Positions 23,786 through 33,017 of a DNA stretch of 64,000 nt are shown in pieces. Source of the stretch: Streptomyces alanosinicus (GTDB lineage Bacteria > Actinomycetota > Actinomycetes > Streptomycetales > Streptomycetaceae). The notes under the pieces are model-generated. The model was not told the origin of the DNA and did not search any database. It saw only the letters and a list, made by a program, of their open reading frames with translations. The translations under genes were made by a program, and so were the position numbers. Where the stretch lies: the NCBI RefSeq assembly GCF_014650595.1, contig NZ_BMVG01000022.1:61069-125068 (forward strand), read 5' to 3'. Every line of letters begins with the position of its first letter. Positions within the stretch are counted from its first letter, which is position 1.

Positions 23786-25035
23786 GCGAGGGTTCCGGAG
23801 GCGACCCGATGAACGACGACCGCTACACCGTGATCTCCGCCGACTGCCACGCCGGCGCCGACCTGCTCGACTACAGGCCGTATCTGGACAGGCGCCACCA
23901 CGACGACTTCGACGTCTGGGCGGCCACGTACGTCAACCCCTACGAGGACCTCCTCGCCGACGCCGCCGACCGCAACTGGAACTCCGAGCGGCGCCTCGCG
24001 GAGCTGGAGGCGGACGGCATCGTGGCGGAGGTGATCTTCCCGAACACCATCCCGCCGTTCTTCCCGTCGGGCTCCCTGATGGCACCGCCGCCGACCGCTG
24101 AGGACTTCCGGCGCCGCTGGGCCGGACTGCGTGCCCACAACCGCTGGCTCGCGGACTTCTGCGCGGCGGCGCCGGGCCGCCGCGCGGGTGTCTTCCAGAT
24201 CCTGCTGGGCGATGTCGAGGAGGCGGTGAAGGAGATCCGCTGGGCCGCCTCGGCGGGCCTGAAGGGCGGCCTGATGCTGCCCGGCACCCCGCCCGGCTCC
24301 GGCCTGCCCGAGCTGCACTCGCCGGTGTACGACCCGATCTGGGCCGCGTGCGCCGAACTCGGCCTGCCCGTCAACCACCACGCCGGCTCGGCCTCCCCGC
24401 CGCTCGGCGAGGAACCGGCCGCCCGCGCGGTCTTCATGGTGGAGACGACCTGGTTCTCCCACCGCGCCCTGTGGCACCTGGTGTTCGGCGGTGCCTTCCG
24501 CCGCCACCCGGAGCTGCGACTGGTCCTGACCGAACAGGGCTCCGGCTGGATCCCCGGGGTGCTCGGCATGCTGGACTACTACCACGGCCGCCTGGTCGCG
24601 GCCTCGAAGGCCGACACCGCCGAGGCCAGGTTCGGCACCGGGCTGGCCGCCGGGATGGGCGCGCCGCCGTCCCAGGTGTGGCGGGAGAACTGCTTCGTCG
24701 GCGCCAGCTTCATGCGCCCGCACGAGGTGCCGCTGCGCGACCGCATCGGCGTCGACAAGATCATGTGGGGCAGCGACTACCCGCACGACGAGGGCACCCA
24801 TCCCTACACCCGGGAGGCCCTGCGGTTCGCCTACGCGGGCGTCGCGCGCGAGGAACTGGCCGCCATGCTCGGCGGCAACGCGGCCCGTGTCTACGGCTTC
24901 GACCTCGCCCTTCTCGACCCGATCGCGGCGAAGGCGGGCCCCACGGTGACCGAGGTCGCCGAACCCCTCCCAAAACCCCCGGCGGACGCGACCAGCCCGG
25001 TCTTCGCACGGGGGGCGTCGCTTCGGGTGTGGTGA
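23782..25035 (+). CDS. Amidohydrolase family 2 protein (second of two)
   Basis: The 417-residue paralogue of the upstream gene shares TVISADCHAGADLLDYRPYL, AHNRWLADFCAAAPGRRAG, LPVNHHAGSASPP (metal His), TEQGSGWIPGVLGMLDYYHG and KIMWGSDYPHDEG. The ATG at 23782 overlaps the upstream stop by 4 bp. Two tandem diverged copies may form a heteromer or act on successive intermediates. The C-terminal ~50 residues differ between the copies. It is the last gene of the TetR-controlled operon. Confidence 0.9.
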   Translation: MSEGSGGDPMNDDRYTVISADCHAGADLLDYRPYLDRRHHDDFDVWAATYVNPYEDLLADAADRNWNSERRLAELEADGIVAEVIFPNTIPPFFPSGSLMAPPPTAEDFRRRWAGLRAHNRWLADFCAAAPGRRAGVFQILLGDVEEAVKEIRWAASAGLKGGLMLPGTPPGSGLPELHSPVYDPIWAACAELGLPVNHHAGSASPPLGEEPAARAVFMVETTWFSHRALWHLVFGGAFRRHPELRLVLTEQGSGWIPGVLGMLDYYHGRLVAASKADTAEARFGTGLAAGMGAPPSQVWRENCFVGASFMRPHEVPLRDRIGVDKIMWGSDYPHDEGTHPYTREALRFAYAGVAREELAAMLGGNAARVYGFDLALLDPIAAKAGPTVTEVAEPLPKPPADATSPVFARGASLRVW

Positions 25036-25090
25036 CGTCAGGGGTGCGTCCTGCCGGACCTGCGGCCGTGGAAATGCGATCCTCCCTGCT

Positions 25091-25801
25091 GTGACGGAAC
25101 CCACCCACGAAGAGGCTCACGGGGGTGCGCTCGGCTCGCGGCTGAACTGGCTGCGGGCCGCCGTGCTCGGCGCGAACGACGGCATCGTCTCCACCGCGGG
25201 CATCGTCGTCGGCGTGGCCGGCGCGACCGAGAGCCGGTCCGCCCTGCTCACCGCGGGACTGGCCGGACTGCTCGCCGGGTCCATGTCCATGGCGGCCGGC
25301 GAGTACGTCTCCGTCTCCACCCAGCGCGACTCCGAGGTGGCCGCGCTGGCCGTGGAGAGACGGGAACTGCGGGAGCAGCCGGAGGCCGAGCTGCTGGAGC
25401 TGACCACGCTGCTCCAGGAGCGCGGCCTGTCCCGCGACGTGGCCCGTGAGGCCGCCGAACAGCTCACCGCGCGGGACGCGCTGCGGGCCCACGCGCGCGT
25501 GGAGCTCGGCATCGACCCCGACGAGCTGACCAACCCCTGGCACGCGGCCTGGGCGAGCTTCCTGGCCTTCACGGTGGGCGCGCTGCTGCCCCTGCTGGCC
25601 ATCGTCCTGCCCCCGACCGCCTGGCGGCTGCCCGTCACCGTCGGCTCCGTCCTGGCCGCGCTCGTCCTCACCGGCTGGTCCGGCGCCCGGCTCGGCTCGG
25701 CGGACCCCGGCCGGGCGGTCGTACGCAATGTGGTGGGCGGGGCGCTGGCCATGGGGGTCACCTACGCGGCGGGCAGCCTGCTGGGCGCCGCGGGCGTCTG
25801 A
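25091..25801 (+). CDS. VIT1/CCC1-family metal transporter (Fe/Mn)
   Basis: The 236-residue protein has the VIT family signature LRAAVLGANDGIVSTAGIVVG (about 18-38) in the first helix and LAGSMSMAAGEYVSVSTQRD in the second. A charged cytoplasmic metal-binding helix region (REQPEAELLELTTLLQERG) follows, then NPWHAAWASFLAF and three C-terminal helices. Family members export or sequester Fe2+ and Mn2+. Start: GTG at 25091. Confidence 0.92.
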   Translation: MTEPTHEEAHGGALGSRLNWLRAAVLGANDGIVSTAGIVVGVAGATESRSALLTAGLAGLLAGSMSMAAGEYVSVSTQRDSEVAALAVERRELREQPEAELLELTTLLQERGLSRDVAREAAEQLTARDALRAHARVELGIDPDELTNPWHAAWASFLAFTVGALLPLLAIVLPPTAWRLPVTVGSVLAALVLTGWSGARLGSADPGRAVVRNVVGGALAMGVTYAAGSLLGAAGV

Positions 25802-25923
25802 TCACCCCCGCCGGTCCCACGGCCCCCTCGGCGCGCGGCCGCCACACGCGGCGTCGTACGGTGAAGTGCGCTCGACCACCCCCTGGGCGCACCGCACCGT
25901 CCCGCACGAGAAGGACCCTCGCC

Positions 25924-26973
25924 ATGCGCGCCACCACCATCCACGCCCCCTACGACATGCGCGTGGAGGACGTCCCCGAGCCCGTGGTGCAGCTGCCCAC
26001 GGACGCCGTCGTACGGGTGCTGCGCGCCTGCATCTGCGGCAGCGACCTGTGGGCCTACCGCGGCGAGGCGGCCCGGCAGCCCGGCCAGCGCATCGGGCAC
26101 GAGTTCCTCGGTGTCGTGGAGGAGACCGGCGGCGAGGTGAGCACGGTCCGGCGTGGCGATCTCGTGGTCGCGCCCTTCATGTGGTCCGACGGCGTCTGCG
26201 ACTACTGCCGCGAGGGCCTGACGACGTCCTGCGAGCACGGCGGCTTCTGGGGCTCCGTCGGCTACGACGGCGGCCAGGGCGAGGCCGTGCGCGTGCCCTT
26301 CGCCGACGGCACCCTGGTCCAGCTGCCGAAGGACGCGGCCTCCGACGACCACCTGCTGTCCGCCCTGCTGACCCTCTCCGACGTCCTCGGCACCGGCCAC
26401 CACGCGGCCCTCGGCGCGGGCGCCCGCCCCGGCGCCACGGTCGCCGTCGTCGGTGACGGCGCGGTCGGCCTGTGCGCCGTCCTGGCCGCCAAGCGGCTGG
26501 GTGCCGAGCGGATCATCGCGCTCGGCCGGCACGAGGTCCGTACCGACATCGCACGCCGGTTCGGCGCCACCGACGTCGTCGCCGAGCGTGGGGACGCGGC
26601 CGTCGAGGCCGTCCGGGAACTCACCCGCGGCCAGGGCGCGCACGCCGTGGTCGAGGCCGTCGGTACCGAACAGTCCATGCGTACGGCGGTCAACATCACC
26701 CGCGACGGCGGCGCGATCGGCTTCGTGGGCGTGCCCCACGGCAGCGGCACCGGCCTCGACCTCGGCGTCATGTTCGACCGGAACATCGCCCTGCGCGGCG
26801 GTGTCGCCCCGGTCCGCGCCTACATCCCCGACCTGCTGCCCGACGTCCTGGACGGCACGATCGACCCCTCGCCGGTGTTCGACCTGACCGTCGGCATCGA
26901 GGCCGTACCGGAGGGCTACAAGGCCATGGACGAGCGCACGGCCCTCAAGGTGCTCGTCACCAACGACCAGTAG
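25924..26973 (+). CDS. Zinc-dependent alcohol dehydrogenase family protein
   Basis: The 349-residue MDR enzyme has catalytic zinc residues in CICGSD and GHEFLGVV, an NAD(P)-binding VAVVGDGAVGLCAVLAA and a C-terminal MDERTALKVLV. The structural-zinc loop reads DGVCDYCREGLTTSC, with only three Cys; an Asp stands where the first of the usual four is expected. This variant occurs, from memory, in related actinobacterial proteins. Substrate unknown. Start: ATG at 25924. Confidence 0.9.
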   Translation: MRATTIHAPYDMRVEDVPEPVVQLPTDAVVRVLRACICGSDLWAYRGEAARQPGQRIGHEFLGVVEETGGEVSTVRRGDLVVAPFMWSDGVCDYCREGLTTSCEHGGFWGSVGYDGGQGEAVRVPFADGTLVQLPKDAASDDHLLSALLTLSDVLGTGHHAALGAGARPGATVAVVGDGAVGLCAVLAAKRLGAERIIALGRHEVRTDIARRFGATDVVAERGDAAVEAVRELTRGQGAHAVVEAVGTEQSMRTAVNITRDGGAIGFVGVPHGSGTGLDLGVMFDRNIALRGGVAPVRAYIPDLLPDVLDGTIDPSPVFDLTVGIEAVPEGYKAMDERTALKVLVTNDQ

Positions 26974-26984
26974 GCGGTGACCCG

Positions 26985-27995
26985 CTAGGACCAGCGGATC
27001 GGCAGCGGCAGCGCGGTGAGCAGGCCCGAGACCGCGATGACCGCGCCCAGGGCGATCAGCTCGGCCCGCGCGGGCGGGTACGCGGTCAGCGGGTCGGGCG
27101 CCCGGCTCAGCTGGAGCCGCGCCCACAGCGCGAGCAGCGCGACGGCGGCGACGAGGATCACCTTGGCCAGCACGGCGCGCCCGTACGCCGTCGTCGTCAG
27201 CTGGTCCAGGATCGTCGCCGACGGCATGCGCCGCAGCGAACTGCACACGCCCGTCGCGGTGACGGCCGCCAGCAGGACGCCCGCCACGCGCGCGTAGCGG
27301 GCGAGCAGCGCGGGCCCGGCCGCCTCGCCCCGCCACCGCCGCAGCAGCCGCAGCGTGTGCAGCAGACCGCCGGTCCACAGTGCCGCGCACGTCAGGTGCA
27401 CCAGCGTCAGCCCCGAGCCGACCAGCGGGCTCTGCTCGGTGGCCGGATGCGCGCGCAGGGCCTCCGCGACCACCACCGCGGCCAGCGGCCACACCTGTGC
27501 CGCCGGGCGCCGCGCGTACGCGCACAGGGCCGCCAGCAGAAAGCCGTTGACCTCCAGCAGCGCCAGCCTGCCGTCCCTGGAGCCGTACAGGCCGCCGACG
27601 TCGATCTGACCCAGGCGGTGCGGGACCAGATCGCCGGCGGACACCACCGCGGCGAGCGCCAGCGCGGCCAGGAACCCGGTGGTGGTGGCCAACGGCGCCC
27701 AGCTGCACGGCCGTTCGGGCGGGGCGCCGGGCAGACGCCGGGCGAGCCGGTGCGCGAACAGCTCCCCCAGGGGCACGCTGACGGCGGCGATCAGCACCGT
27801 GCGCAGCAGCCCGATGCCGCCGACCCCCGGTGCGGCGGCCTCCCCGGTGCCGTGCAGCGCGGCCGACGGCCCGAGCAGCGGGATCAGGGCGCCCAGCGCC
27901 ACCAGGACCAGCAGGGCGGCGGCCCGGCCGGTGCCGGGCCGCCGGGCGCGGCCCCGCACGTCGGTCGCCCCGGCGGTCCGTCGTAGCAAGCGCAC
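26985..27995 (-). CDS. CopD-like copper resistance membrane protein
   Basis: The 336-residue polytopic membrane protein has about eight hydrophobic helices. The C-terminal half has the CopD-domain pattern LTLVHLTCAALWTGGLLHTL, ARYARVAGVLLAAVTATGV and LAKVILVAAVALLALWARL. CopD-family proteins are linked to copper uptake or resistance. GTG at 27995 was chosen because GAGG lies 8 nt upstream. It is convergent with the alcohol dehydrogenase gene and downstream of the CoA transferase on the same strand. Confidence 0.82.
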   Translation of the reverse strand: MRLLRRTAGATDVRGRARRPGTGRAAALLVLVALGALIPLLGPSAALHGTGEAAAPGVGGIGLLRTVLIAAVSVPLGELFAHRLARRLPGAPPERPCSWAPLATTTGFLAALALAAVVSAGDLVPHRLGQIDVGGLYGSRDGRLALLEVNGFLLAALCAYARRPAAQVWPLAAVVVAEALRAHPATEQSPLVGSGLTLVHLTCAALWTGGLLHTLRLLRRWRGEAAGPALLARYARVAGVLLAAVTATGVCSSLRRMPSATILDQLTTTAYGRAVLAKVILVAAVALLALWARLQLSRAPDPLTAYPPARAELIALGAVIAVSGLLTALPLPIRWS

Positions 27996-28095
27996 CCCGT
28001 GATCCTCGCCAGTCGGCGCAGAAGCGGGCAAGTACCGGAAAACAAACAGAGGTACGGCATTCCGTGCATATGTACGTTTCCGGCCGCCGGTGCGG

Positions 28096-29472
28096 TCAGC
28101 GCCAGCGTGCGCTGTCCGACCCCCAGGGAACCGGCGGTCGCGCCCAGGCGACGGGGCCGCCCGCGAAGGCCACCGGCGGCCGCGCGTGCCGCAGTCGCCC
28201 CAGCGGGCCGTCCGTCTCGGTGAGCCAGGCCCGCGGCCCCTCGTACGGTGCCCCCGCGGCGGCGGCCGGCTCGATCCCGTCCGTCAGCCAGTGCGCGGTC
28301 CGGGCCAGCGCCAGCCGCACGAGCCGGCCGCCCCCGTCGTACGACTGCTCGGTCAGCGCCCGCAGGACGGCCGCCGCGAGCAGATAGCCGCTGCCGTGGT
28401 CGAGTGCCTGCGCGGGCAGCGCGCCCGGCTCCTCGGCCGAACCCTCGGTGGCGGCGATGCCGGTCGCGGCCTGCACCAGACTGTCGAAGCCGCGCCGCGC
28501 GCCCCAGGGGCCGTACGCGCCCCACGCCGAGATCTGCGCCACGACCAGTCCGGGCCGGCGCGCGAACAGCGCCCGCGGGGAGAGGCCGAAGCGGTCGAGG
28601 GCGCCCGGCCGGTAGCCCGTGACGACGACGTCGGCCGCGGCCAGCAGTTCCCCGAAGGTGTCCGGGTCGGCCCCCGCGTCGAGCGTGGCGGACCGCTTCC
28701 CGAAGCCCGTGTCGGCGTGCTGGTCGGGGAGTTCGGGCAGCCAGGGGGCGTCCAGGCGCAGCACGTCCGCGCCCAGCAGGGCGAGGGTGCGGGTGGCGAC
28801 CGGGCCGGCGAGAACGCGGGTCAGGTCCAGCACGCGCAGTCCGGCGGCGGGCAGCAGGGGAGCGGCGGCCGGGTCCAGCGGCGCGAGCACGCGCGCGGGT
28901 GCCGTGGTCGCCCGCTCGCGCTCGACCAGCGGCCGTGCGGCCACCTCGGCGGCCTGCTCGTGCGCCCGCCACTGCTTCGGGGTGCGCAGGGCCACGGCGA
29001 GGCCGCCGGCGCCGTGGACGGCCTCCTCGGCCTCCAGCGCCGGGCGCTCGGCGAGCCGGGCGGCCACCGCCTCCACCGAGGCGTCGGCCGGCAGGTCCAG
29101 CGCGCCGAGCAACCGGGCCCGGTGGTGCGAGTAGTTGGCGTGGGTGCGCACCCAGCCGTCGGCGGTCCGCCAGAACCGCGACAGCGGCGCGAAGACGACC
29201 GGGGCCCGCCCGTCGACCAGCAGATGCCGTTCACTGTGGAAGGCGGCTGCCACGGCGCCGTCGTCGACCCGGACACCGGGCGGCTCGGCGAGTCCGGCTC
29301 GGCGGGCCGCCAGCTCCGCGGCGGCCAGCGCGCAGGCTCCGACGCAGGCACCGGCCAGCTCCCGTACGGGAAGGCGCGCCTGGAGCGCGCCCTCCCGCGT
29401 CACGGTGGTCAGTCGTGCGAGATGAGCGGGATCGCCGCCCAGCGCGGACCACGCGAACTTGATAGCAGTCAT
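28096..29472 (-). CDS. CoA transferase, class III (CaiB/BaiF family)
   Basis: The 458-residue protein has the two-domain family III CoA-transferase layout. Identifiable blocks are PLSRFWRTADGWVRTHANY, LRVLDLTRVLAGPVATRTLALLGADVLRLD, DVVVTGYRPGALDRFGL, VVAQISAWGAYGPW and GSGYLLAAAVLRAL. Such enzymes move CoA between carboxylic acids or act as racemases (AMACR-like). The catalytic Asp usually following GADVLRL cannot be placed with certainty. ATG at 29472 starts immediately downstream of two small palindromes. Confidence 0.88.
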   Translation of the reverse strand: MTAIKFAWSALGGDPAHLARLTTVTREGALQARLPVRELAGACVGACALAAAELAARRAGLAEPPGVRVDDGAVAAAFHSERHLLVDGRAPVVFAPLSRFWRTADGWVRTHANYSHHRARLLGALDLPADASVEAVAARLAERPALEAEEAVHGAGGLAVALRTPKQWRAHEQAAEVAARPLVERERATTAPARVLAPLDPAAAPLLPAAGLRVLDLTRVLAGPVATRTLALLGADVLRLDAPWLPELPDQHADTGFGKRSATLDAGADPDTFGELLAAADVVVTGYRPGALDRFGLSPRALFARRPGLVVAQISAWGAYGPWGARRGFDSLVQAATGIAATEGSAEEPGALPAQALDHGSGYLLAAAVLRALTEQSYDGGGRLVRLALARTAHWLTDGIEPAAAAGAPYEGPRAWLTETDGPLGRLRHARPPVAFAGGPVAWARPPVPWGSDSARWR

Positions 29473-29473
29473 G

Positions 29474-29488
29474 ACTGCACTATGCAGT
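29474..29488. promoter_or_regulatory. Palindrome at the CoA-transferase start
   Basis: ACTGCA (29474-29479), CTA, TGCAGT (29483-29488) is a perfect inverted repeat starting 2 nt upstream of the ATG. ATTGA-C-TCAAT lies next to it at 29489-29499. On the minus strand CATAGT within the repeat sits 6 nt from the ATG, as in a leaderless -10. A repressor operator overlapping a promoter is likely but the regulator is unknown. Confidence 0.5.
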
Positions 29489-29571
29489 ATTGACTCAATC
29501 AAGGCGTGGACAGGGCAGATGTGGGCGACCGGATATGGACGTCCAGATAGGGACGATATGGAACGCGAACC

Positions 29572-31095
29572 CTACTTGGTCACCGCGGCCAGAGCGTCCG
29601 CCGTGCCGAAGCCGTAGAAGCCGTTGTAGTTCCTGCCTCCCTCGCAGACCGCGTCGACCTTGCCGTCACCGTTGATGTCGTACGGCTTCGTGCACGGCGT
29701 GGCGTCGGCCTCCGCGTACAGCAGTGCCTTGACCAGAGCGGCCGGGGCATGTGGATGGGTTGACTTGATCAATGCGGCAACGCCCGCGACATGCGGGGTC
29801 GCCATCGAGGTGCCGGACATGTAGCCCCACTTGCCGCCCGGCAGCGGGCCCAGGATCTGACCGCTGGTCGCCGGGGGCTCGGGCTTCTGGTAGGTGGTCG
29901 AGTCGCCACCGGGCGCGGCGATGTCGATCACGCCGAGGCCGTAGTTGGAGTACGACGACTTCAGGCCCTTCGCGCCCGTCGCCGCGACGGTCACGACACC
30001 CGGCAGCTGGGTCGGTATGTCGTAGCAGGTGTGGGGGTCGATCACCCGGTCCGAGGGGGTGCCGTCGTTCGGGGAGGCGGGGTCGGTGATCGAGTCCGAC
30101 GCGAGGTCGTAGTTCTCGTTGCCCGCCGCCGCGACGTTGACCGTGCCCTTCCCCTCCGCGTACCGCGAGGCCCGGGTGACGGCGTCCACCAGCGCCTTCT
30201 GGTCCGGGTCGCCGGTGCAGTTGAAGTACCAGGGGTCGGTGTAATAGCTGTTGTTGGTCACGTCGACGTGATGTTCGGCCGCCCACATGAAGCCGCAGAC
30301 CACGGCCTCCGTATAGAAGTAGCCGTCGGGGTTGCCGACCTTGATGCCGGCCACCTTGACGCCCGGCGCCACACCCGTGATGCCGACGCCGTTCTTCGCC
30401 CCCGCGATCTCACCCGCCACGTGCGTCCCGTGCGGGCTCTCCGACCCGCGCGGCCGCCAGGCCCCGTCCGTCGTGTCGGGCTTGCCGGAGACGCAGCTGG
30501 CGGAGGCCGCGCGGTCGAAGTTGGGCGCGATGTCCGGGTGGGTGTCGTCCACGCCGGTGTCGATGACGGCGACCGTGACGTCCGGACTGCCGAGGGTCTT
30601 CTCGTGCGCCTTGTCCGCCTTCATGGCCGGGAGGTCCCACTGCAGCGGCTCCAGCGGGTCCTGCCCCGCCGTCGCCTTCGCCCCGGCCGCGGCGACCTCC
30701 TCGGCGCCGAGTGCCTTCGGGGTGCCGACGTCGGTGGTGGACTGGGCGGGCAGCGGAGCGTTGCGGGTGGCGCCGGCCGAGTCCACCCCACGCACCCGGC
30801 GGATCTCCGCGGCGAAGCCGGGGCGGGCGGAGTGGGCGACGATCACGCCGATCCGGTCGTACGCGATCACCACCGAGCCGCCGGCCTCGGCGATCGCCCG
30901 CTGCACGTGCGCGGAAACGCCATGGCCCGGGCGGACGTTGACGACATAGCTGAGCATCGGCCCGTCGGCGGTGGCCGCCGGGGTGGTCTCCGCCGCCGAC
31001 GCGGCGACGTTCGGCAGGAACGCGAGTGCCGTGGCCAGGGTCATTCCGGCCGGGATCGCGAGGGCGCGGCGATAGCGCGGCGTGGGCGCTGTCAT
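29572..31095 (-). CDS. Secreted S8 subtilisin-type protease with C-terminal calcium-loop motif (copy A)
   Basis: The 507-residue preproprotein has a signal peptide (RRALAIPAGMTLATALAFLPNVAASA), an inhibitor-like propeptide (SYVVNVRPGHGVSAHV...) and a subtilase domain. The catalytic triad is D179 (VIDTGVDDTHP), H222 (PHGTHVAGE) and S430 (SGTSMATPH). The oxyanion Asn is in AAAGNEN. Close to the C-terminus, two Cys (468, 484) bracket YDINGDGKVD, an EF-hand or dockerin-like calcium loop. The neighbouring gene is a paralogue in the same orientation. It has about 134 nt of its own upstream sequence. Confidence 0.95.
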   Translation of the reverse strand: MTAPTPRYRRALAIPAGMTLATALAFLPNVAASAAETTPAATADGPMLSYVVNVRPGHGVSAHVQRAIAEAGGSVVIAYDRIGVIVAHSARPGFAAEIRRVRGVDSAGATRNAPLPAQSTTDVGTPKALGAEEVAAAGAKATAGQDPLEPLQWDLPAMKADKAHEKTLGSPDVTVAVIDTGVDDTHPDIAPNFDRAASASCVSGKPDTTDGAWRPRGSESPHGTHVAGEIAGAKNGVGITGVAPGVKVAGIKVGNPDGYFYTEAVVCGFMWAAEHHVDVTNNSYYTDPWYFNCTGDPDQKALVDAVTRASRYAEGKGTVNVAAAGNENYDLASDSITDPASPNDGTPSDRVIDPHTCYDIPTQLPGVVTVAATGAKGLKSSYSNYGLGVIDIAAPGGDSTTYQKPEPPATSGQILGPLPGGKWGYMSGTSMATPHVAGVAALIKSTHPHAPAALVKALLYAEADATPCTKPYDINGDGKVDAVCEGGRNYNGFYGFGTADALAAVTK

Positions 31096-31229
31096 GGGTC
31101 GGTTGTCTCCAGTTCGTTGGTGGCGCGGGCGTGCCGTGCGGGAGTCACGGCGGTGCGGGAGGCGCCGGAAGGTGAGCGTGCCGGAAGGGGAGGCGTGCCG
31201 GGATGGTCTCAAGTGACGTAGGAATACGG

Positions 31230-32759
31230 TTACTTGACCGCGCGCAGCGCGTCGACCACGCCGAAGCCGTAGAAGCCGTTGACGTGTGTGCCGCCGGCGC
31301 AGGTCGCGTCCACGACGCCGTCCCCGTCGCCGTCGTAAGGGCCGCTCGGGCAGCCCGGGTTGTCCGCCTCGGCCTTCAGCAGGGCCTGCAAGGCGGCCGG
31401 AGTGGCGTGCGGATGCGCCGACTTCAGCAGCGCGGCCACCGCGGACACGTGCGGGGCGGCCATCGAGGTGCCCTGCAGGAAGCCGTACTGGCCGTTCGGC
31501 AGGGTGGACAGGATGCGGCCGTTCTTCGACGGCGTGTCCGGGATCTGGTACTTGTCGCCGCCCGGCCCCGCCACGTCGATCACGCCCTGGCCGTAGTTGG
31601 AGTAGTACGCCTTGGCGCCCTTCACGCCCACCGAGCTCACGGTCACCACACCGGGCAGCTGGGTCGGCACGTCGAAGCACGTGTGCGGGTCGACGGTGCG
31701 GGTCGTGGCGGTGGAGTCGTCGGGGCTGGAGGTGTCCGTGACCGCGTCCGCGTCCAGATCGTGATTGGAGTTGCCCGCCGAGGCCACATTGAGTGTGCCC
31801 CTGCGCTGGGCGTACGACTGTGCCCTATTGACCGCGTCAACTATGGCGCGTTGATCGGGGTCGTCCATGCAGTTGTACATCCATGGATCAACGTAGTAGC
31901 TGTTGTTGGTGATCTGGATGCCGTGGTCCGCGGCGAACACGAACGCGCAGACCACGCTCTCGGGATAGAACAGCGACTTCTCGTCCGGCTGGGCCACGGT
32001 GATGCCGGCGACCTTCACGCCCGGCGCCACACCGGCCACGCCTATGCCGTTGCGGGCCGCGGCTATCTCGCCCGCCACATGGGTGCCGTGGTAGTGGCCG
32101 GCGTCCACCGGGCGCCACGCGCCGTACGTCGTGTCCGCCTTGCCGCTCACACAGTTCGCCGACTGGGCCGCGGAGAAGTTCGGGGCGATGTCCGGGTGGG
32201 TGTCGTCGACGCCGGTGTCGATGACGCCGACGGTCACGCCGGCGCTGCCCGGGTCGATCCGCGCGGCCTCGTCGGCGCCGATGGCCCGCAGATCCCACTG
32301 GTCCGCCTCGTACGGCTCCTGGCCCGGCGCCGCGCTCAGGGCGAGCTTCGCGGCCTCGGCCTTCGACAGGACCTGCACCGTGCCCTCGTCGGTCGTCCCC
32401 GCGGCGCTCAGCGGCGCGGTCCGCGTGGCGCCGGCCGAGTCCACCCCGGGCACCGCGCGCATCCGCGCGGCGAAGTCCGGGCTCGCGGAGTGCGCGACGA
32501 CCACGCCGATCCGGTCGTAACCGGCCACCACGGAACCGCCGTTGCGGACGATCGCGCGCCGCACGGACTCGATCGTGCGCTGATCCGTGCGGGTGTTGAC
32601 CACGTACGCGAGGTTCGGTCCGTCGTCCGCCGCCCGCGCCGCCGGTGCCACGACGGGTGCCGCCGAGGCCGCCGCCGGCAGGAAGCCGAGCGAGGCGGTG
32701 AGTGACAGCACGACGGGCACCGCGAGCGCGAGCCGGCGTCTGGAGCGCAGATGAGCCAT
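31230..32759 (-). CDS. Secreted S8 subtilisin-type protease with C-terminal calcium-loop motif (copy B)
   Basis: This 509-residue paralogue of copy A has a signal peptide (RRRLALAVPVVLSLTASLGFLPAAASA), a propeptide and a protease domain. The triad is D181 (VIDTGVDDTHP), H224 (YHGTHVAGE) and S432 (GTSMAAPH), with Asn in ASAGNSN. The C-terminal motif YDGDGDGVVD (475-484) lies between C470 and C487. Shared features such as VDSAGATR, SCVSGK/NCVSGK, TNNSYY and GFYGFG confirm tandem duplication. The loop around residues 260-300 and the propeptides are more divergent, suggesting different targets or partners. Confidence 0.95.
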   Translation of the reverse strand: MAHLRSRRRLALAVPVVLSLTASLGFLPAAASAAPVVAPAARAADDGPNLAYVVNTRTDQRTIESVRRAIVRNGGSVVAGYDRIGVVVAHSASPDFAARMRAVPGVDSAGATRTAPLSAAGTTDEGTVQVLSKAEAAKLALSAAPGQEPYEADQWDLRAIGADEAARIDPGSAGVTVGVIDTGVDDTHPDIAPNFSAAQSANCVSGKADTTYGAWRPVDAGHYHGTHVAGEIAAARNGIGVAGVAPGVKVAGITVAQPDEKSLFYPESVVCAFVFAADHGIQITNNSYYVDPWMYNCMDDPDQRAIVDAVNRAQSYAQRRGTLNVASAGNSNHDLDADAVTDTSSPDDSTATTRTVDPHTCFDVPTQLPGVVTVSSVGVKGAKAYYSNYGQGVIDVAGPGGDKYQIPDTPSKNGRILSTLPNGQYGFLQGTSMAAPHVSAVAALLKSAHPHATPAALQALLKAEADNPGCPSGPYDGDGDGVVDATCAGGTHVNGFYGFGVVDALRAVK

Positions 32760-32840
32760 GGGATCTCCACTTCATCCGGATACGAAACAGCCCGAGACAC
32801 GGTGGCGTTCGGGCAGGTACATGGCGAGTGGTGCAGGCAG

Positions 32841-32870
32841 AAGCTATCCCCACAGCTCACCGGACAGCAA
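32841..32870 (-). promoter_or_regulatory. Putative HrdB-type promoter for subtilisin copy B
   Basis: On the minus strand TTGCTG (32870-32865) and TAGCTT (32846-32841) are separated by 18 nt. The -10 ends about 81 nt upstream of the ATG. This is a plausible housekeeping promoter; it is not proven. Confidence 0.45.
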
Positions 32871-33017
32871 TGTCTTGGCAATGGCTTCCCCAGACCGCTT
32901 GCGAAAGAACTCATAGGACTTGAACCGGCCCTCGCGTGGCGCCGTGACCTTGGACAGGGACCGTGAGCACCATCGGTCCCCCCGTTCGTCATCGCATCCG
33001 CAACGCGAGGAGATCCC

